Shown piece by piece: positions 21,401-33,900 of a stretch of DNA of 64,000 nucleotides. The position numbers were made by a program, and so were the translations under genes. The first letter of the stretch is position 1; each line of letters opens with the position of its first letter. The notes beneath the pieces were generated by a model that worked only from the letters and a program-made list of their open reading frames with translations, did not search any database and had not been told where the DNA came from. Source of the stretch: Cryptomeria japonica (Eukaryota > Streptophyta > Pinopsida > Cupressales > Cupressaceae); the NCBI RefSeq assembly GCF_030272615.1, contig NC_081415.1:603593644-603657643 (forward strand), read 5' to 3'.

Positions 21401-23690
21401 AGTAGTTTCTACTTCACTGGTTCAGGGGGTACACTCCTAATGATGGCTCTTTCTGTGTTCTTCTTTGTTGTATCTTTAGTTTGTTGAGTGATAGCTTCCT
21501 CAGTAGACTCCTTTTGAGTAGTCTCAATGACCAATGGAGATTGGGGTTTCTCTAGTTGTTCTATTGTCAGTTCATTGTTCACTGACAGTTGAATGCCTAG
21601 CTGGTCAACTAATGTAACATGTACTTCAGTGATTGTAGGAGGATCCATATCTAGTGTAGTAATATCTCCAAATAAGTATACTTTTTCCTGAACATCTTCA
21701 TCAACAAGAATAATGAAATCATCCTTCTTCTTGGTTGGATAGACTACATCATCTTGAACAATTTCCTCTTCATCCATTTCCAGTTGAGGAACATCATCTG
21801 TAGTATCATCCTTATTGGTAGAGTGGATGCTTTCTTCCCTCTTTTTGATTACACGGGCTAGCTGATGTGTCTCAAACTCAACAACTAACATTTTTTCATT
21901 AAGAAGCTTCAATATTCTTACTTTAAAATCAAAATATACTTTGTATTGCTCAATTAGAGCACTAATTCCATCTGATGATAGATTGGGGAAATACTGTACA
22001 AATATTTTATCAATAATATTCTTTTCCAATTGAATTGCTTCCTCCCATTTATCTAACAAAGTATTAAACAAAGAGATTGTAATATATATTTCTCCAAATC
22101 ATGCGGAAATCTATTTTAATGACCCAAATAAGTAATTACTTATTGGATTACTTGCTTCTGGTCATCTTCAATAAAAGAATCAAAATATTATTTGACATTA
22201 TCAAACATATTTCTTCCTAATGTCTTCATTGTCCTCTCAAAGACTATGTCAGGTTTATAGGTAGCAATATCTATAGGTGTAGTTGCCTTCGGCACTACCT
22301 TTACCTTCTTAGGTGTTCTGCCGGTTGCTTTTTCCTTCTTTGGTTCTTCTTCAAAATTTGTACCCTCAGACTCTAGTTGCAAAATCAATTTCCAATTTCT
22401 CTTCTTTGGTGCATTCTCCTTCTTTACAAATTCTTTAGGTGTTGGTTCCTTCTTGGTTAGCACACTCTGAGTCACCCTTGTGGTCTTTTTCATAGGAGAT
22501 TTTTTATCAGACTTCTTTTGCTTTCCTTTCACTCTAGCTATAGGTGTAGTATCGGTTTTAGTTGGTGCAACTTGGACTTCCACAATGTCCAATTGTGCCT
22601 TCTTTTTATCTTTAGGTGATGCTAACAGGGTATTAGCATAGCTAACCAGTAAATCATGATAAACCTCATAGCTCATATCTTTCATCTCTTCCTATCTAGG
22701 TTCAATTGCTTGCATCAAGCAAAAGTCAGTGGTAACCATGAATATTATGTCCCTTTTAAAGTGTTTTACCACATCTTTAGGTAACCTCATTCTCATGCTC
22801 ATCTTTTTTTGAAATTCATTAAAATACTTGTTCATGGTAGCTGAAAAATCATTCTTCACAACCTTAATGTTATTCTTGATTTGTGCATTGACCGGTTGTT
22901 CCTTGGACCATTCAATATCTCCAATACCCGGTAGGAAGTTCTGAAAATAGAAAAATAACCTGGCTAATAGCTGACCATATTTGAACTTCTATGTGTTATC
23001 CTTCTTAATGGATTTCAAAATTTGAAATTATTGGTCTCTGATAGCTTCACAAATATCATAGTCTGCATTATCAACAATCATTCTATGTGTTGTGTGAATT
23101 TCTGCAGATGGAACAGTGTTAAGTCTACTAGTGTAGAATACCTAGTAGCCTATCACCATTGCTGCAAGTTTCACTATAGGGTCTCTAATATTGTTGATAG
23201 AGAAAGCACACTTATTAGATGTAGAACCGGTTAACTTGAAGACAATATCCTTTGAAATTCTTCTTAACATAGGAATTTCATCAGTTGAGAAATAACCAGT
23301 TATAGCCCTAATGGCTTCCTTGGTTATTGTATTGGTCCTTTCCAAATACATATTCTCTCCATGGACTCAACTCAAGATGATTCTTATGTGTTCATCCTCA
23401 AAATATTCAAGAAAATATGCGACATTGTGAAACCCTTTTTCAAAAACCCTAGCATATTTTATTTCAATCTTTTTGCTCTTACCACAAAGTGATTTTAGCT
23501 GAGTATAGATGTGTAGAGTTCCTAAATCTTCTATCTTGCAATCTATATAGCTGGACAAGTCACCTTTGACCACAACACCACCTAGGACTTGCGATAATGC
23601 ATTATAAGACATAATTTCATCTACCTTTAGATCTTCCTTAGGCTCAACAGTAATCATCAACCTCTCTATAGGCTTAGAAGTAGATGCCAT
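20560..23690 (-). pseudogene. K ORF2: long unknown protein, homologous to C ORF2
   Basis: I do not recognise this protein. It starts at ATG 23688-23690 (MASTSKP). The N-terminal 200 or so residues match C ORF2 (47173-47688) through YNALSQVLGGVVV, DYIDYKIED-like, HNVAYFLEYFEDEHIRIIL, KYLERT-like and INNIRDPIVK. Next comes a Lys-rich basic tract (22188-22560), then a segment rich in Glu and Asp (21409-22071), then a poly-Asp run and a Lys/Glu-rich tail. It runs in one frame to about 22188, then another. Stops include TGA at 23367-23369 and TAG at 23142-23144. Length is about 1000 codons; the end near 20560-20700 is uncertain. It is not pol-like and may be related to the poorly defined plant transposon-associated domains, but I cannot show that. 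Confidence 0.7.
21358..21401 (-). repeat. GAT trinucleotide repeat encoding poly-Asp in K ORF2
   Basis: About 14 uninterrupted units (ATC on the plus strand). In the downstream ORF2 frame they read as Asp, following an already acidic region. The antisense frame gives poly-Ser, which is a shadow. Confidence 0.9.
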
Positions 23691-24140
23691 TCTAGATAAA
23701 CAAGTTTTGAAGTGATATACAAAGAAATACCTTGTATCTTGCACGTCACTCTGTTTCCCAGTTGAAATGTTCAAATGCACACCTGTTCGCCTCTCTACAA
23801 CTTTCAATTCAACTTGATTTCTCTAATCACAAAGCAATTCACCAATTTATGCCAAGACAATTTTGTTCTGCTTTGCAATCGCTTCAAATTTCTTTTTCGA
23901 AAGAGTTAGGGTAAAAGTGATAAAGTAAAACTTGTTTTTATCGACTTTACCAACTGTAATAAATGCTCGCACTTTAGGTTACAAACCCTAATTTTATTTA
24001 CCACTTAAGTGAAATGCCAGTTGATAACACGTTAACAAAAAGTCACCAAAAATTTATAATTCAAAATTCTTTCCCACTCATTTTACAAGGGGTTCAGAGA
24101 TGTTTTACCATTAAGCTTCCCTTAGTCATGTTAGATAGGC

Positions 24141-25415
24141 TTAATTTACCGGTGCTAGATTCTTTTCACTGGGTGAAGGAACAATTTCTTCTCCAAGCGA
24201 GTCATCACCATTCTTTTTCCAAATCTGATTCATATCTTCTCTGGTTTCCTCAAAATCAACTTTTTGTTTGCCTTTCTGATCCTTAAAGGAGTTGACCAGT
24301 CTGTTATTTCTTGATCTCCAAAACTTTGCTAATTGCCCCTATTTGTTGCAGTGGTAATAGACCATACCAGATGATCTCTAGTGTCCTACATTTCCTCTTC
24401 CTATTCTGCAGTTCATAGCCACATGACCAAAGTTATTACAAAAGGTGCAAACAACATTTGTTGCCTTTTCCATTTTGAATGGATTAAACCGGTTGCCATA
24501 GGATATTTGCCAGTTTTGGTTTACCTAATTATAAAAATTCCTTATCCGATCACCATTTGGTCTCGGATGCATGTGTGATGTAGGATTGTTTGATCCATAT
24601 TTGCACTCAATATGTCTATGCCCATACATTCCACATGTGTAGCAATGACCTTGAAACTTTCTAGACACATACCTAGCATTAGTATTGTAATTTACATTTC
24701 TATTAGGTTTGTTTCTACAAATATTTGCAATATGACCAGGCTTGTGACAAACAAAGCAGATAGGTTTAAAATCCTTCTTACCGGTAGTCTTACTGACTTT
24801 AGGAGCAATTTTGCTCTTTGTACTGGAGGATTCACCTTTTTTAGTTGTATGAAAACCAAGTCCAGAGATATCACCCTTCATTCTTTGTGATTGAATTTGT
24901 TCTTCCAGCATGGTAGGACTTTTGATGAACTTCTCCAATTTCTCATTGGATTCAGTAATCTTTTTGACAAGTTCTTCATTATGCTTAGATAGGTTCTCTT
25001 TTAGAGATGATGCCAACTCAAGATCTAGCTTTAGGTTCTCCTTTTCTTCAGTTTTAGCAATCAAGTACTCATGCATAGTGTCTTTTTCCCGTTTGATCTT
25101 TATGATCTCTTGATCTCTTACCTTGATAAGGTCTTCAATAGCTCTTTTGGCTTCTATTTGTTGACTCATGCAGATAGTGAGACCTTCTAGCTCTCTTCTT
25201 AGATTCAGTTTTTCACAATTCACCTTTTCAACTTCATCAGCTAAAGCTTCAATATTGGCTTCATCTGAAGAACTATTATCAGATATTTCTAGTAGTTTTT
25301 CAAATAGCTCTCTCCTTTTGACTTGAGAAACTTTCAATTTGCCCCTAAGGGATTCAATTTCATTTCTGCCAGCTTCTAGCTCTCTAACCATCTCGAAGTA
25401 GCTCCTGTCCCCCAT
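24141..25415 (-). pseudogene. K gag: coiled coil plus zinc knuckles
   Basis: 425 codons from ATG 25413-25415 (MGDRSYFEM) to TAA 24141-24143. Residues 1-170 are heptad-rich coiled coil, including SDEANIEALADEVEKVN and LRRELEGLT, both shared with C gag. Then follow CCHC knuckles CFVCHKPGHIANIC and CYTCGMYGHRHIEC, a third CTFCNNFGHVAMNC, and a fourth degenerate one (YYHCNK, stop, GQLAKFW). In-frame stops are TAG at 24525-24527 plus two within the last knuckles. Gag packages the element RNA in particles; K would need protease, RT and integrase from another element. About 450 bp of noncoding spacer separate it from ORF2. Confidence 0.88.
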
Positions 25416-25463
25416 GGTAGTTTCAAGATTCCCTTCTAAGCGGTTAGACTTAAAAGAAGTTAG

Positions 25464-25475
25464 GCTCTAATACCA
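25464..25475 (-). other. K primer-binding site
   Basis: TGGTATTAGAGC on the minus strand, the same variant as in Copia-1, two bases from the LTR. It fits the use of an initiator Met-tRNA primer and of a copia-type RT in trans. Confidence 0.88.
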
Positions 25476-25477
25476 AT

Positions 25478-26578
25478 TGATGGTCTTGAAAAGAACTAGG
25501 AGGGGGCGGGGGTGAATCAGTGATACCAAAACAAACACAACTTCAAACACTAATTGGTACATGAACTTAACCAAGCACTTAAACAAAATACATGCTATCG
25601 AAAATAAAATAACAGAAACCACATAAAGTAGAACATCCACCATAACACAAGTGTTTATACGTGGAAACCCCAAATAGGTAAAAACCATGGTGAGATGGAA
25701 CTCACAAGTTAACTATCTATAGTAATAGATAACTTACCGGTTAATGTCTTACAAAGTGTTCTACTAGGAGTGAATCATGTTAGAGATCCCAAGCTTGATT
25801 AGAAGCTTATATCCTGTTAAGAGTACTATCCTGTTAAGAGTAACCTTGTTGGAGGATTTGAGAATCCAAACTAATGGATCACCTTGTTAGTGATTACCCG
25901 GTTAGTGGATTTGATTCTGTTGTAATGGTTAGAAAATAGCAAGAAAGGTTTGATCTTTTCTGAGTAGCACAAGACTTGCTTGATCAGATCATACTAAGTA
26001 CATTCAACACTACTCTTCATCTTAAAACTTATCTCTCTTCAACAAAAGCTTTCACACTTTTTTTGGCATATCAGTATTCGCATAATCTCCTCTTCTATAT
26101 TTTTTCTCTCTCTCACTAAGATGTCTTTAAATAGACATACAAATCTTATGTTAGTCATAGGAACATAATTTCTTAGGTGCAATGTATCTACACAATTAAA
26201 CATAACTCATCACAAAAATGACCATCAAGAAAACTATGTTGGTAACTTATCACAAAAAAAGGATACCGATTAGAACAGTCATTACCGGTTGGAACAAAAC
26301 ATGTGAACCGTGCACCTAGAATATTTTGCTTGATCTTCATATTCATCTTCATCTTCATCTTCATCTTCATTTTGATGCCGACTTAATGTTACCATAGGTT
26401 ATCTCTTAGGCACATACTAGTTGACACAGAGTACCGGTTAGAGATGCACCTTAAACATACCGGTTAACAATGTAAACCAATGAAGTTACATCGATAGGCA
26501 ATACAATCATATGTGTGTGAGAGTGTTTCATTAATGACAACAAGTGATGAAGACATTACAATCATCATCAAGCCAACA
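25478..26578 (-). mobile_element. K 5' LTR
   Basis: 1101 bp, TGATGGTCTTG to AAGCCAACA. It matches the other LTR throughout, with small indels and transitions. The duplication copy AATCA follows at 26579-26583. Confidence 0.9.
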
Positions 26579-26703
26579 AATCACCCACACCACCCAGGAC
26601 TCTCATAGAGGACGAAGAATTCATCACGGTAGAAATTTACTAAATATTTGATGTCACTCGATCTCAGAGAAACAAAAAAAGAGAATCACAATGAGAATCG
26701 AGT

Positions 26704-28420
26704 ATGGGTCATAGATTATCCAACCCTTTTGATGAGTATGCTAATATGGGTGATATAGAGATCACTAAGGAACTTCTCCAAGAGTGTCAAGAAAACCCAT
26801 CATTCCAAAGGCTCATGGAAAGAATTATTGATATCGACAAGGAAAAATATCTAGTCATGCTAACTAGAAAAGGAGTTAGACTTCCTGAAGATTTCGATAA
26901 CAAAAACTTAAGGAATGTAAATGAAAGAATTTTTAGAATGAGGTCTAGAAATTATGCCTATCAAGACCAACAAAGAGAAGAAGAAACACATGATCCGAAA
27001 AACATACACAAGAAAAACAACGCCCCCGAACACAACAATGCCCACAATTGGGACAATATTAATGAAAGGGAGGAATCTCTCCCTTGACGTACAAATACAC
27101 TCATGGTCACTCTTACGCAAGAAATCTAAATTCTGCAAAGACAAATGCAAGACATGCAACAAGGAACCACGATGCCATACTCCTTGGATGAGATTTGTCC
27201 TTATCCTTTTGACAGGAGATTGAACATGGTACCTTTTCCCCAAAATTTAGATATACCAAAGTATGACAAGTACGATGGTAAAAGTGATGCCCATGATCAT
27301 GTTTGGGAATTTTATACCATAAACCTAGAGTTTACTCACAATGACACTTACTTAATGAGGCTATTCAAAAGAATTTTGGGAGGGAAAACAATGGAGTGGT
27401 TGTCTAAACTCACACCTCCCATCAGATCATTTGATGAGTTGGTAAACAAATTTATCATGCAATACTCCTATAATATTCAACATGCCATCACCATGTTGGA
27501 TGTATGTAACACCAAACAAAAGAACAATGAAACATTCATGGTGTTTCTTTAGTGTTGGAGATGCATGGTTTTGAGATATCCTCAAGACATACCTGAAAAG
27601 GAAAAGATGGAGATCTTTATCGAAAATCTAAATAGTGAGATGAGTTATCAACTCAAACTCCAATGCATACCATCTTTTTCCAAGTTGATAGAAAATGGAA
27701 TGCAAGTGGAGGAAGCTTGCATCAAGAAAGGAACATTGAAGTTCTTTAAGAAAGGAGTTAACTTGTCACACACTAACCTCTTTAACAATCAAAACAACAA
27801 CAACACTTTAGACAAATCCAAATTTTGGACAAGGAACAAAAACATTGTTAATGATGGGGTAGTTGATGCTAATAATGTAAAGTCCAAACAACCAGTGTTG
27901 GCTTTATCAGGTAACCCACCATCTAATTAAAAAAAAAAAAAAGTGTTAATCAAGGTACTAACACTTACCGGCAAAATACAACTCAAGAACCTTCAATTTT
28001 AAACACCAACAACAATACCCAAGTCAACACCAATAACCAAGGAAATGTCACTAACTCATGGAATAATATAAGCCAGAGAGGAAACACCAACACTTTCCCA
28101 AATAGATGCATCTACACACCATCGGGAAAAACCTTAGAATCAACATTTCGAGAACTCTTAGTGAACAATATTATCACATTCCTAGACATAAACAACTTTG
28201 AACCCCAGGTCAAACCACCTTGGTGGAATGACTCACATTTTTTGTGATTTTTATTCAAACAAAGGACATCACACAAATGATTGTATGAGGCTTAAGAACT
28301 TCATTCAGGACATGATTGATAGAGGAGATTTGACAGTTGATGGTCTCAAAACAAATGGTGACCATGATGCCTTTAAAAATCCTCTTCCAAATTACAACAA
28401 GGGAGGAACTTCATCAGCAA
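26704..28420 (+). pseudogene. Tat-E gag
   Basis: Frame from ATG 26704 (MGHRLSNPF). An N-terminal charged region is followed by the Retrotrans_gag core: YDGKSDAHDHVWEFYTINLE, then MRLFKRILGGKTMEWLSKL, then FIMQYSYNIQHA and IFIENLNSEMSYQLKLQ (27250-27690). A short knuckle-like motif (CDFYSNKGHHTNDC, about 28239) follows after a damaged stretch at 27930-28200. One frame holds most of it; stops include TGA at 27085-27087, TAG at 27550-27552 and TAA at 27928-27930. The first 120 bp upstream (26579-26703) are the last part of the leader after K. Long enough for a typical Tat gag but not translatable. Confidence 0.85.
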
Positions 28421-28824
28421 ACGATATTGGACGAGGTCATATAAATCACCTGTACAATAACACCATCAATCACATATCGACAGATGAAAAACAAATAAAT
28501 ATCATAAAAATTAAGGACAAACAAGACCATGCATCAATCAATGTGACAAACAAAGCTCAAAAATATGTCTTGAAAGGGTATACATCAACATCCACCATTA
28601 TTCGTAAAACTCTATATAATTTAGTTGATCAACTATGGAGCACTCCTGCTCAAATATCCATACTCAAGTTACTAAAACTCTCGCCAAAATACAAGGACAT
28701 CTTAGAGAAAGAAATTTTCAAAATAAATGTTCCTAAAGATCTGGACATTGACAGATTCCAAGCCATGGTGACTCATATGACAGGGCCTCATAACCTTACA
28801 TTTTTTTAACATGATGATGTCTCC

Positions 28825-29220
28825 TTGACTCATCCACATAACACTCCTCTCCACTTTGAAGTCTTAGTCTATAAACATAGAGTTAAGAGAATGTTAATTG
28901 ATGGAGGAGGTGGTCTCAATATCTATACTTTAAAGCTTATCCATGCATTGGGCTTCTCTGAGAAGTCTATTGATCCAAACAAAAAGATCACCATCAAGGC
29001 TTATGATGATGAAGAAAGGTCATCCAATGGAACAGTAATACTCCTAATTTAGGTAGGACCAATACAAAAGGACACTATGTGCCAAGTCTTAGACATAGAC
29101 TTAACATACAATATTCTATCAGGTCATCGTTGGCTACATGAAATGCAAGAAGTACCTTCAACGTACCATCAGTGTATCAAATTCCCATACAATGGACAAA
29201 ATGTTTTTCATATCTATAGA
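28825..29220 (+). pseudogene. Tat-E protease
   Basis: Retropepsin-like: FEVLVYKHRVKRMLIDGGGG carries the active-site Asp in the DGGxG form typical of plant Tat protease, then LNIYTLKLIHALGF, and YNILSGHRWLHEM for the C-terminal part. It shares gag's frame until a TAG at 29050-29052, reads on through it and then decays. It would cleave the gag-pol precursor. Confidence 0.8.
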
Positions 29221-29812
29221 TAATAACCCTTTTCAACATTGCAATGATATGGGGGTAGTGCAATACAACCTAGTTCCACAAAATAGGGAAGCCCAACCTT
29301 CCTCAACATTCAATCATCATCAAGAAAAATTCAATTCTTTATCCATAGACTTCAAACAAAAGATGAAAATAAAAGATCAAGGCATGGGGGAATACACTTT
29401 TGAATCCATGTGTCTATCAAAATTGCCAACATCACCAAAATCTTATGGACAACCTTTGGCATTGGCACATCAAGCAACACAACCCATTACCAAATTTGAT
29501 GGAAAATTTATCCAATTAGGCACACTAGTAAATTAATCAGAAGAGAAGGACATCTGTAGTTGGCTATACAAGGATGAAGAAGAGGTCAGAGCTTCTACCC
29601 TAGAGGTGGCCATACCAGCACAGCAATATGGAAAAGGATTCCAGATCATGCAATGGATGGGATACAACAGCAAAGGACTTATAAGCAAGCGTCAGAAAGG
29701 CATTACAAAGCCACTACAGCCTCCTTCACAATTTTCACAAGACAAAATAGGAATGGGATATGGACATAGTATACCACCTAGGAAAAAACAAAATAAGTAT
29801 CAGAAACCTTAG
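29221..29812 (+). pseudogene. Tat-E segment with G-patch motif
   Basis: After a frame change the sequence reads on to a glycine-rich G-patch at 29625-29700 (GKGFQIMQWMGYNSKGLIS, followed by QKGITKPLQPP and GMGYGHS). G-patch motifs bind RNA or helicases and are found between protease and RT in some plant gypsy elements. Pattern and position agree with that; the role is inferred. One stop lies at 29534-29536. Confidence 0.7.
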
Positions 29813-30919
29813 TGGAAACCAAAGAAGAAATACAATGAAAAATCATGGCAATAAACACTACACTAAAAAACTAACAGGACAAGGAAAGAGAAATAAAATA
29901 AGAAGCAACAAGAAGAACTGGCTATTCAAAGCAAAGAATCATCTTATAAGAAAGTGCATCATGTACAAGAACCTGTTCAAACCAAGGAAGAGTCACCACC
30001 CGAAGAAATTCCTACTCCCCGAGGAGAAACAGTGTATGAACAAATGCAAACAATACAAGTACGCTTTGATTCTGAATTAGAAAAAACTACAAGACTAGTA
30101 TCAATTGTCAAAGATCTTTTCTCACCCTACAACATACCTGTTAGAAGCAGTGAGAGACTTTGGGAAAGTACTTTTGAAACTGATTCTAATGAATATGAAT
30201 GGGGTAGTTGTCCAAATATTATTAAGGATATTGAGGAAGGTACTATCCATTCATACACACCCCTTTCTCAAGAAGGACAAGGTGCAGAGTCTCAATGACT
30301 TGAATTCTGACCATGACATATCTATGAGGCTAAGGAAAATGAGCAACAACAATACAAACAACTCTACATTGAAGACCTTGAAAATATCATTCACCTAACT
30401 AGCATCCCAAACAACTATAATGCTACCCCTATCATGACACTTACCACAACCGATCTCAACCCACCAGATGACTCTCTACCGCTTGTATTTCCTAGTTTGA
30501 TAGATTGGGAAGATCCTAAACACCATGATATACCTATTTTCCCAGATGATGAATCCACTTTAGAAACATGCTCTACCAACAAACAAAATAATGATATCTA
30601 CAATCAGGGGAGTGCCAGGTCTCTCAGACACAAAATGAAAGAAACAAAGGGTCTAATACTGAAAGCCAGTCAATGGCAGTATTAGATCACAAAAAAGTAA
30701 AAATAAAGGATGCATCTATAGGTGAAAACATTTTTGAGGCACCTAAGATGGGAGACTTGACACTCTTCCTAAACGCTATCAAGAGAGGTCACCCATATTG
30801 ATTGAACCCACTCAATCAGTAAACATCAGTACAGAAACAATAGTCAAAGGCATACACCTAGCTGAATCACTGATAGAAGAAGAGCAACCAGATTTTATCA
30901 AATTCTTAAAAAAAAAAAG
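29813..30919 (+). pseudogene. Tat-E linker between G-patch and RT
   Basis: Charged, low-complexity reading in the same frame as the G-patch (for example 29954-30298 and 30434-30685), with several stops. It ends with the pre-RT motif GIHLAESLIEEEQPDFIKFL (30857-30910), normally followed directly by FAWSY. That motif resumes at 34221, after solo LTR P. Confidence 0.7.
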
Positions 30920-33900
30920 TGTTGGTCTAAAAAAAGACACCCAAGTTCACCTGCAATCTATCTATGAAATAGCCAATCTCAATCAATGAAATGATTCAGG
31001 GCTTGGACAACATAACATGGGATCCTAATGATCCTCCTACACTTCAGGTTTTGCAAGACCTAGGGGGGGATACCCTTTGATGCACAAAGTTCAACCAGTT
31101 ACAAACATACGGCATCAATAAAAGAAGACAAATCTCACAGGGCTCAACAACAAGGAGGTTACTGCAGATGGGCTATATCTACATTGACATCTCAACAAGA
31201 TTGGAACATGAGATAGATGGAACAAACTAAAACTTCAAACATGAAAGCAAATGGATACTTGATATTCAAAAATCTCTGAGAATCCCTAGAATCTGCAAGA
31301 CCAATGCTTTATCCAAGGGCATGGAGTCATACATCAAACTGAAAGTGAAAACCTCTATTTTAAATCCAATTTATTAAGAAAGATATCCCCGTATTAATGT
31401 CTAACATTAATACATTCTAAACTCCAACAGAAGATCATACATATCTAGACATCATCATGAATCCAAAATGATTGCTCATAGAATTTAAACTCTTCCTCAA
31501 AGAGTACCTAAAAATAGCCATTACACTCCCATTGTGAGAGGACAAACCCAAACTCCCTTGAAGACTGGATTCATTGAAAATAAGAAAAGGCCTAGACACA
31601 ATCCAAGAAACTCTATATATGCCTTACATATATGTGACCTGCAATAGAAAACATCTACAGCTAGAAGATACTTTATTACTTGAAAAGGGACATTGTATTA
31701 CAAATTTGGCAAAAGTTTAGAATTGGAAGCTGAGATTTTAGAGCTTTGCTCACAAAAATCTAGAACCCTTACAAAATGTGAAGACTCTTGAATAAGAATG
31801 CGGGGAGGACAAAATCAGATTTCATTCTTTGGCAACAACAACCACCCTATCCTTCAACAATAATTGTTTTGCACCACTTGACCTGCAGAACATCCAATCT
31901 CTCTGACTAAAAATCCAATCTAACATTCTTAGGTAACTACCCCAAGTATATTTTCCATGGGCTACACTTGACTATAGAATCCGATTCCTTGGATCGAAAG
32001 CTTTCCAATGATATATTACACTTAAATATCGGGCAAAGAATAATCCCTTAGTCATCAATCTTTCTGCAGGTCAGCCATTTAAGTTTCTACCTATCCACCA
32101 CAAGCAGAAATCATATTTAAATCTTTGGATTTTGTCACGTAGGAAGCCATCATGCATCTCCACCACATGGCATCTCTGAATTGGCCTTGAGTCTCTCTAT
32201 GCACCATATGTCCTTCTACCTGAGCACGGTCGGACCCACCTACCACTTTGGTTTGTTCGGCCAAACTTCCTCTTTGGTAAACCGCCTCCATGTTTCATCG
32301 AACCTACAGTGTCATCGAAACCTCATCTTTGTTGGGTCCCACCGCTTGGTCGCCAAGTTGTGTCGATAGCCATCGAACATCTCTCCATTGCAACATGGTG
32401 GCAACCATTGGATCATCTTTGGTCATCGTTGAGCTTCCTTGACTTGCTCATCTTTTATCTCCTGGGCCGCTTCACCCTAACTGCTAGCATTAACCACGGG
32501 AATGGGCCCACCACTAGTAGTTTATTGCCAAGTCATGGTTGTTAACTATCAGGCATCTTCATGCTACAGTATAGCGATAATCATAGATCTACATCGGACT
32601 TTCCCGACCTTTATCTCTTCTGAGCAGCTCCCTCTATCACTTTGTCTTCTAGCGAGCCTGACACATGGCGCATCTTGTTTTCCTTTGGATCCATCTAGAT
32701 GCCACCTCAATTGCCACCTGACCAGTCGCTATGTTGCGGGTGATAACCATCGAGCACCTTCATGCCACGGTATAGTGATGGTTGTGGATCTTCCCTCTAG
32801 ATGCTCGGCCTTTATCCCTGCACTACTCTACTTCCTTTTTGCCGCATGTCACCATTGGGCACCCTCTGATTCGCTCATGAGATCTGCCTTGGCAGCCATG
32901 TCACCTTTGATTTGCCACTTGTCCACCTGAAAGTGGCCTCATTCACCACCTCAGCGCCACCGGGCCCACTATCTCACCCTGGTCTGTGAACATTAGTCTT
33001 TTGGTGGAAATCTTCCTTCGACTAGCCATTCACATGTCCTCTTGAAACCCCATTTTCATTGATACCTTCACTTTTCGATGGAACCAATTGAAATTTCTTT
33101 GATGTGCCCTTATCAATGGATCCGAGAACTCAGTGAACTGTTTTCACGTCTAATCAAAATCCAAGTTTCATCGACACCTTTTATGTCAATGAAACTGATG
33201 CCTTCGGTGAGTCCACCATGAGATCCATCAAAACCACGGTTTGCTCGACATTCATTTTCCCACTCCTTGGTCCTATATCTTTTACTTTGCCACATAGCAC
33301 CTCCACCTCACCATCCACTAGATTTCCACATCACCAGCTGCGTGACACCACTTAGCACCTCATGATTTTCTTAGAGCTTACATCGGTGCCACCTGGCCTG
33401 CCATCTCATCAGTCACGAAATCATGGCCATTAACAATCGAGCGCTTTCATCTTGCGATATAGTGACCACCGTGGATCTGCATTCAACCTTCTCACTATTT
33501 AATTCTCCCTTTTACTGTAAAATAAGGCCGCTTTGAGATGCATGCGCACATTGGGGCCCACCACTCTAAGATGCCATTTTCCAAAAGCCTATAAGTTTTA
33601 ACAGCTAGGATGCGCGTAGCCTTGCACATAAATACTGAAATGCTCCTCCCTATGACCAATGTGGGATAAAAGGTTCACCATAGCCTTTTCTAGTGGGTCC
33701 CACCATTTAGTCACCATGTCATGGCTATTAACCATCAAGCACTTTTGGGTTGTGGTATAGCGAAAACTATGAGATCAATAGGGACCTTCTCGAACTTTAG
33801 GAAGCCCAATAGAGACATAGGAAAAGTCCTATGACTTAGGAAAAATTGAAAATTATCAGAACCCGCCCAAGCCTAGACATAAAAAAAGGGGACCCCTCTT

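Larger units (their letters stand above)
19175..26578 (-). mobile_element. K: non-autonomous LTR retrotransposon with gag plus unknown ORF2
   Basis: 7404 bp. LTRs are at 19175-20239 and 25478-26578, with a primer-binding site at 25464-25475, a polypurine tract after 20239 and a near-perfect target duplication. The internal region encodes a gag (24141-25415) and a second long frame (20560-23690). There is no protease, RT, RNase H or integrase, and no room for them. Element C (44250-47688) has the same layout on the plus strand, so the arrangement is a family trait and not a deletion in one copy. K sits in Tat-E's leader just upstream of gag. Confidence 0.88.

Noticed and set aside
21146-21487. 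113-codon ORF with poly-Ser
   Set aside because: Antisense to K ORF2; the poly-Ser is the GAT repeat read from the other strand.
32502-32930. 142-codon plus-strand ORF in solo LTR P
   Set aside because: Cys-, Ser- and His-rich with no known domain, lies within iterated LTR boxes and is on the strand opposite to the element.
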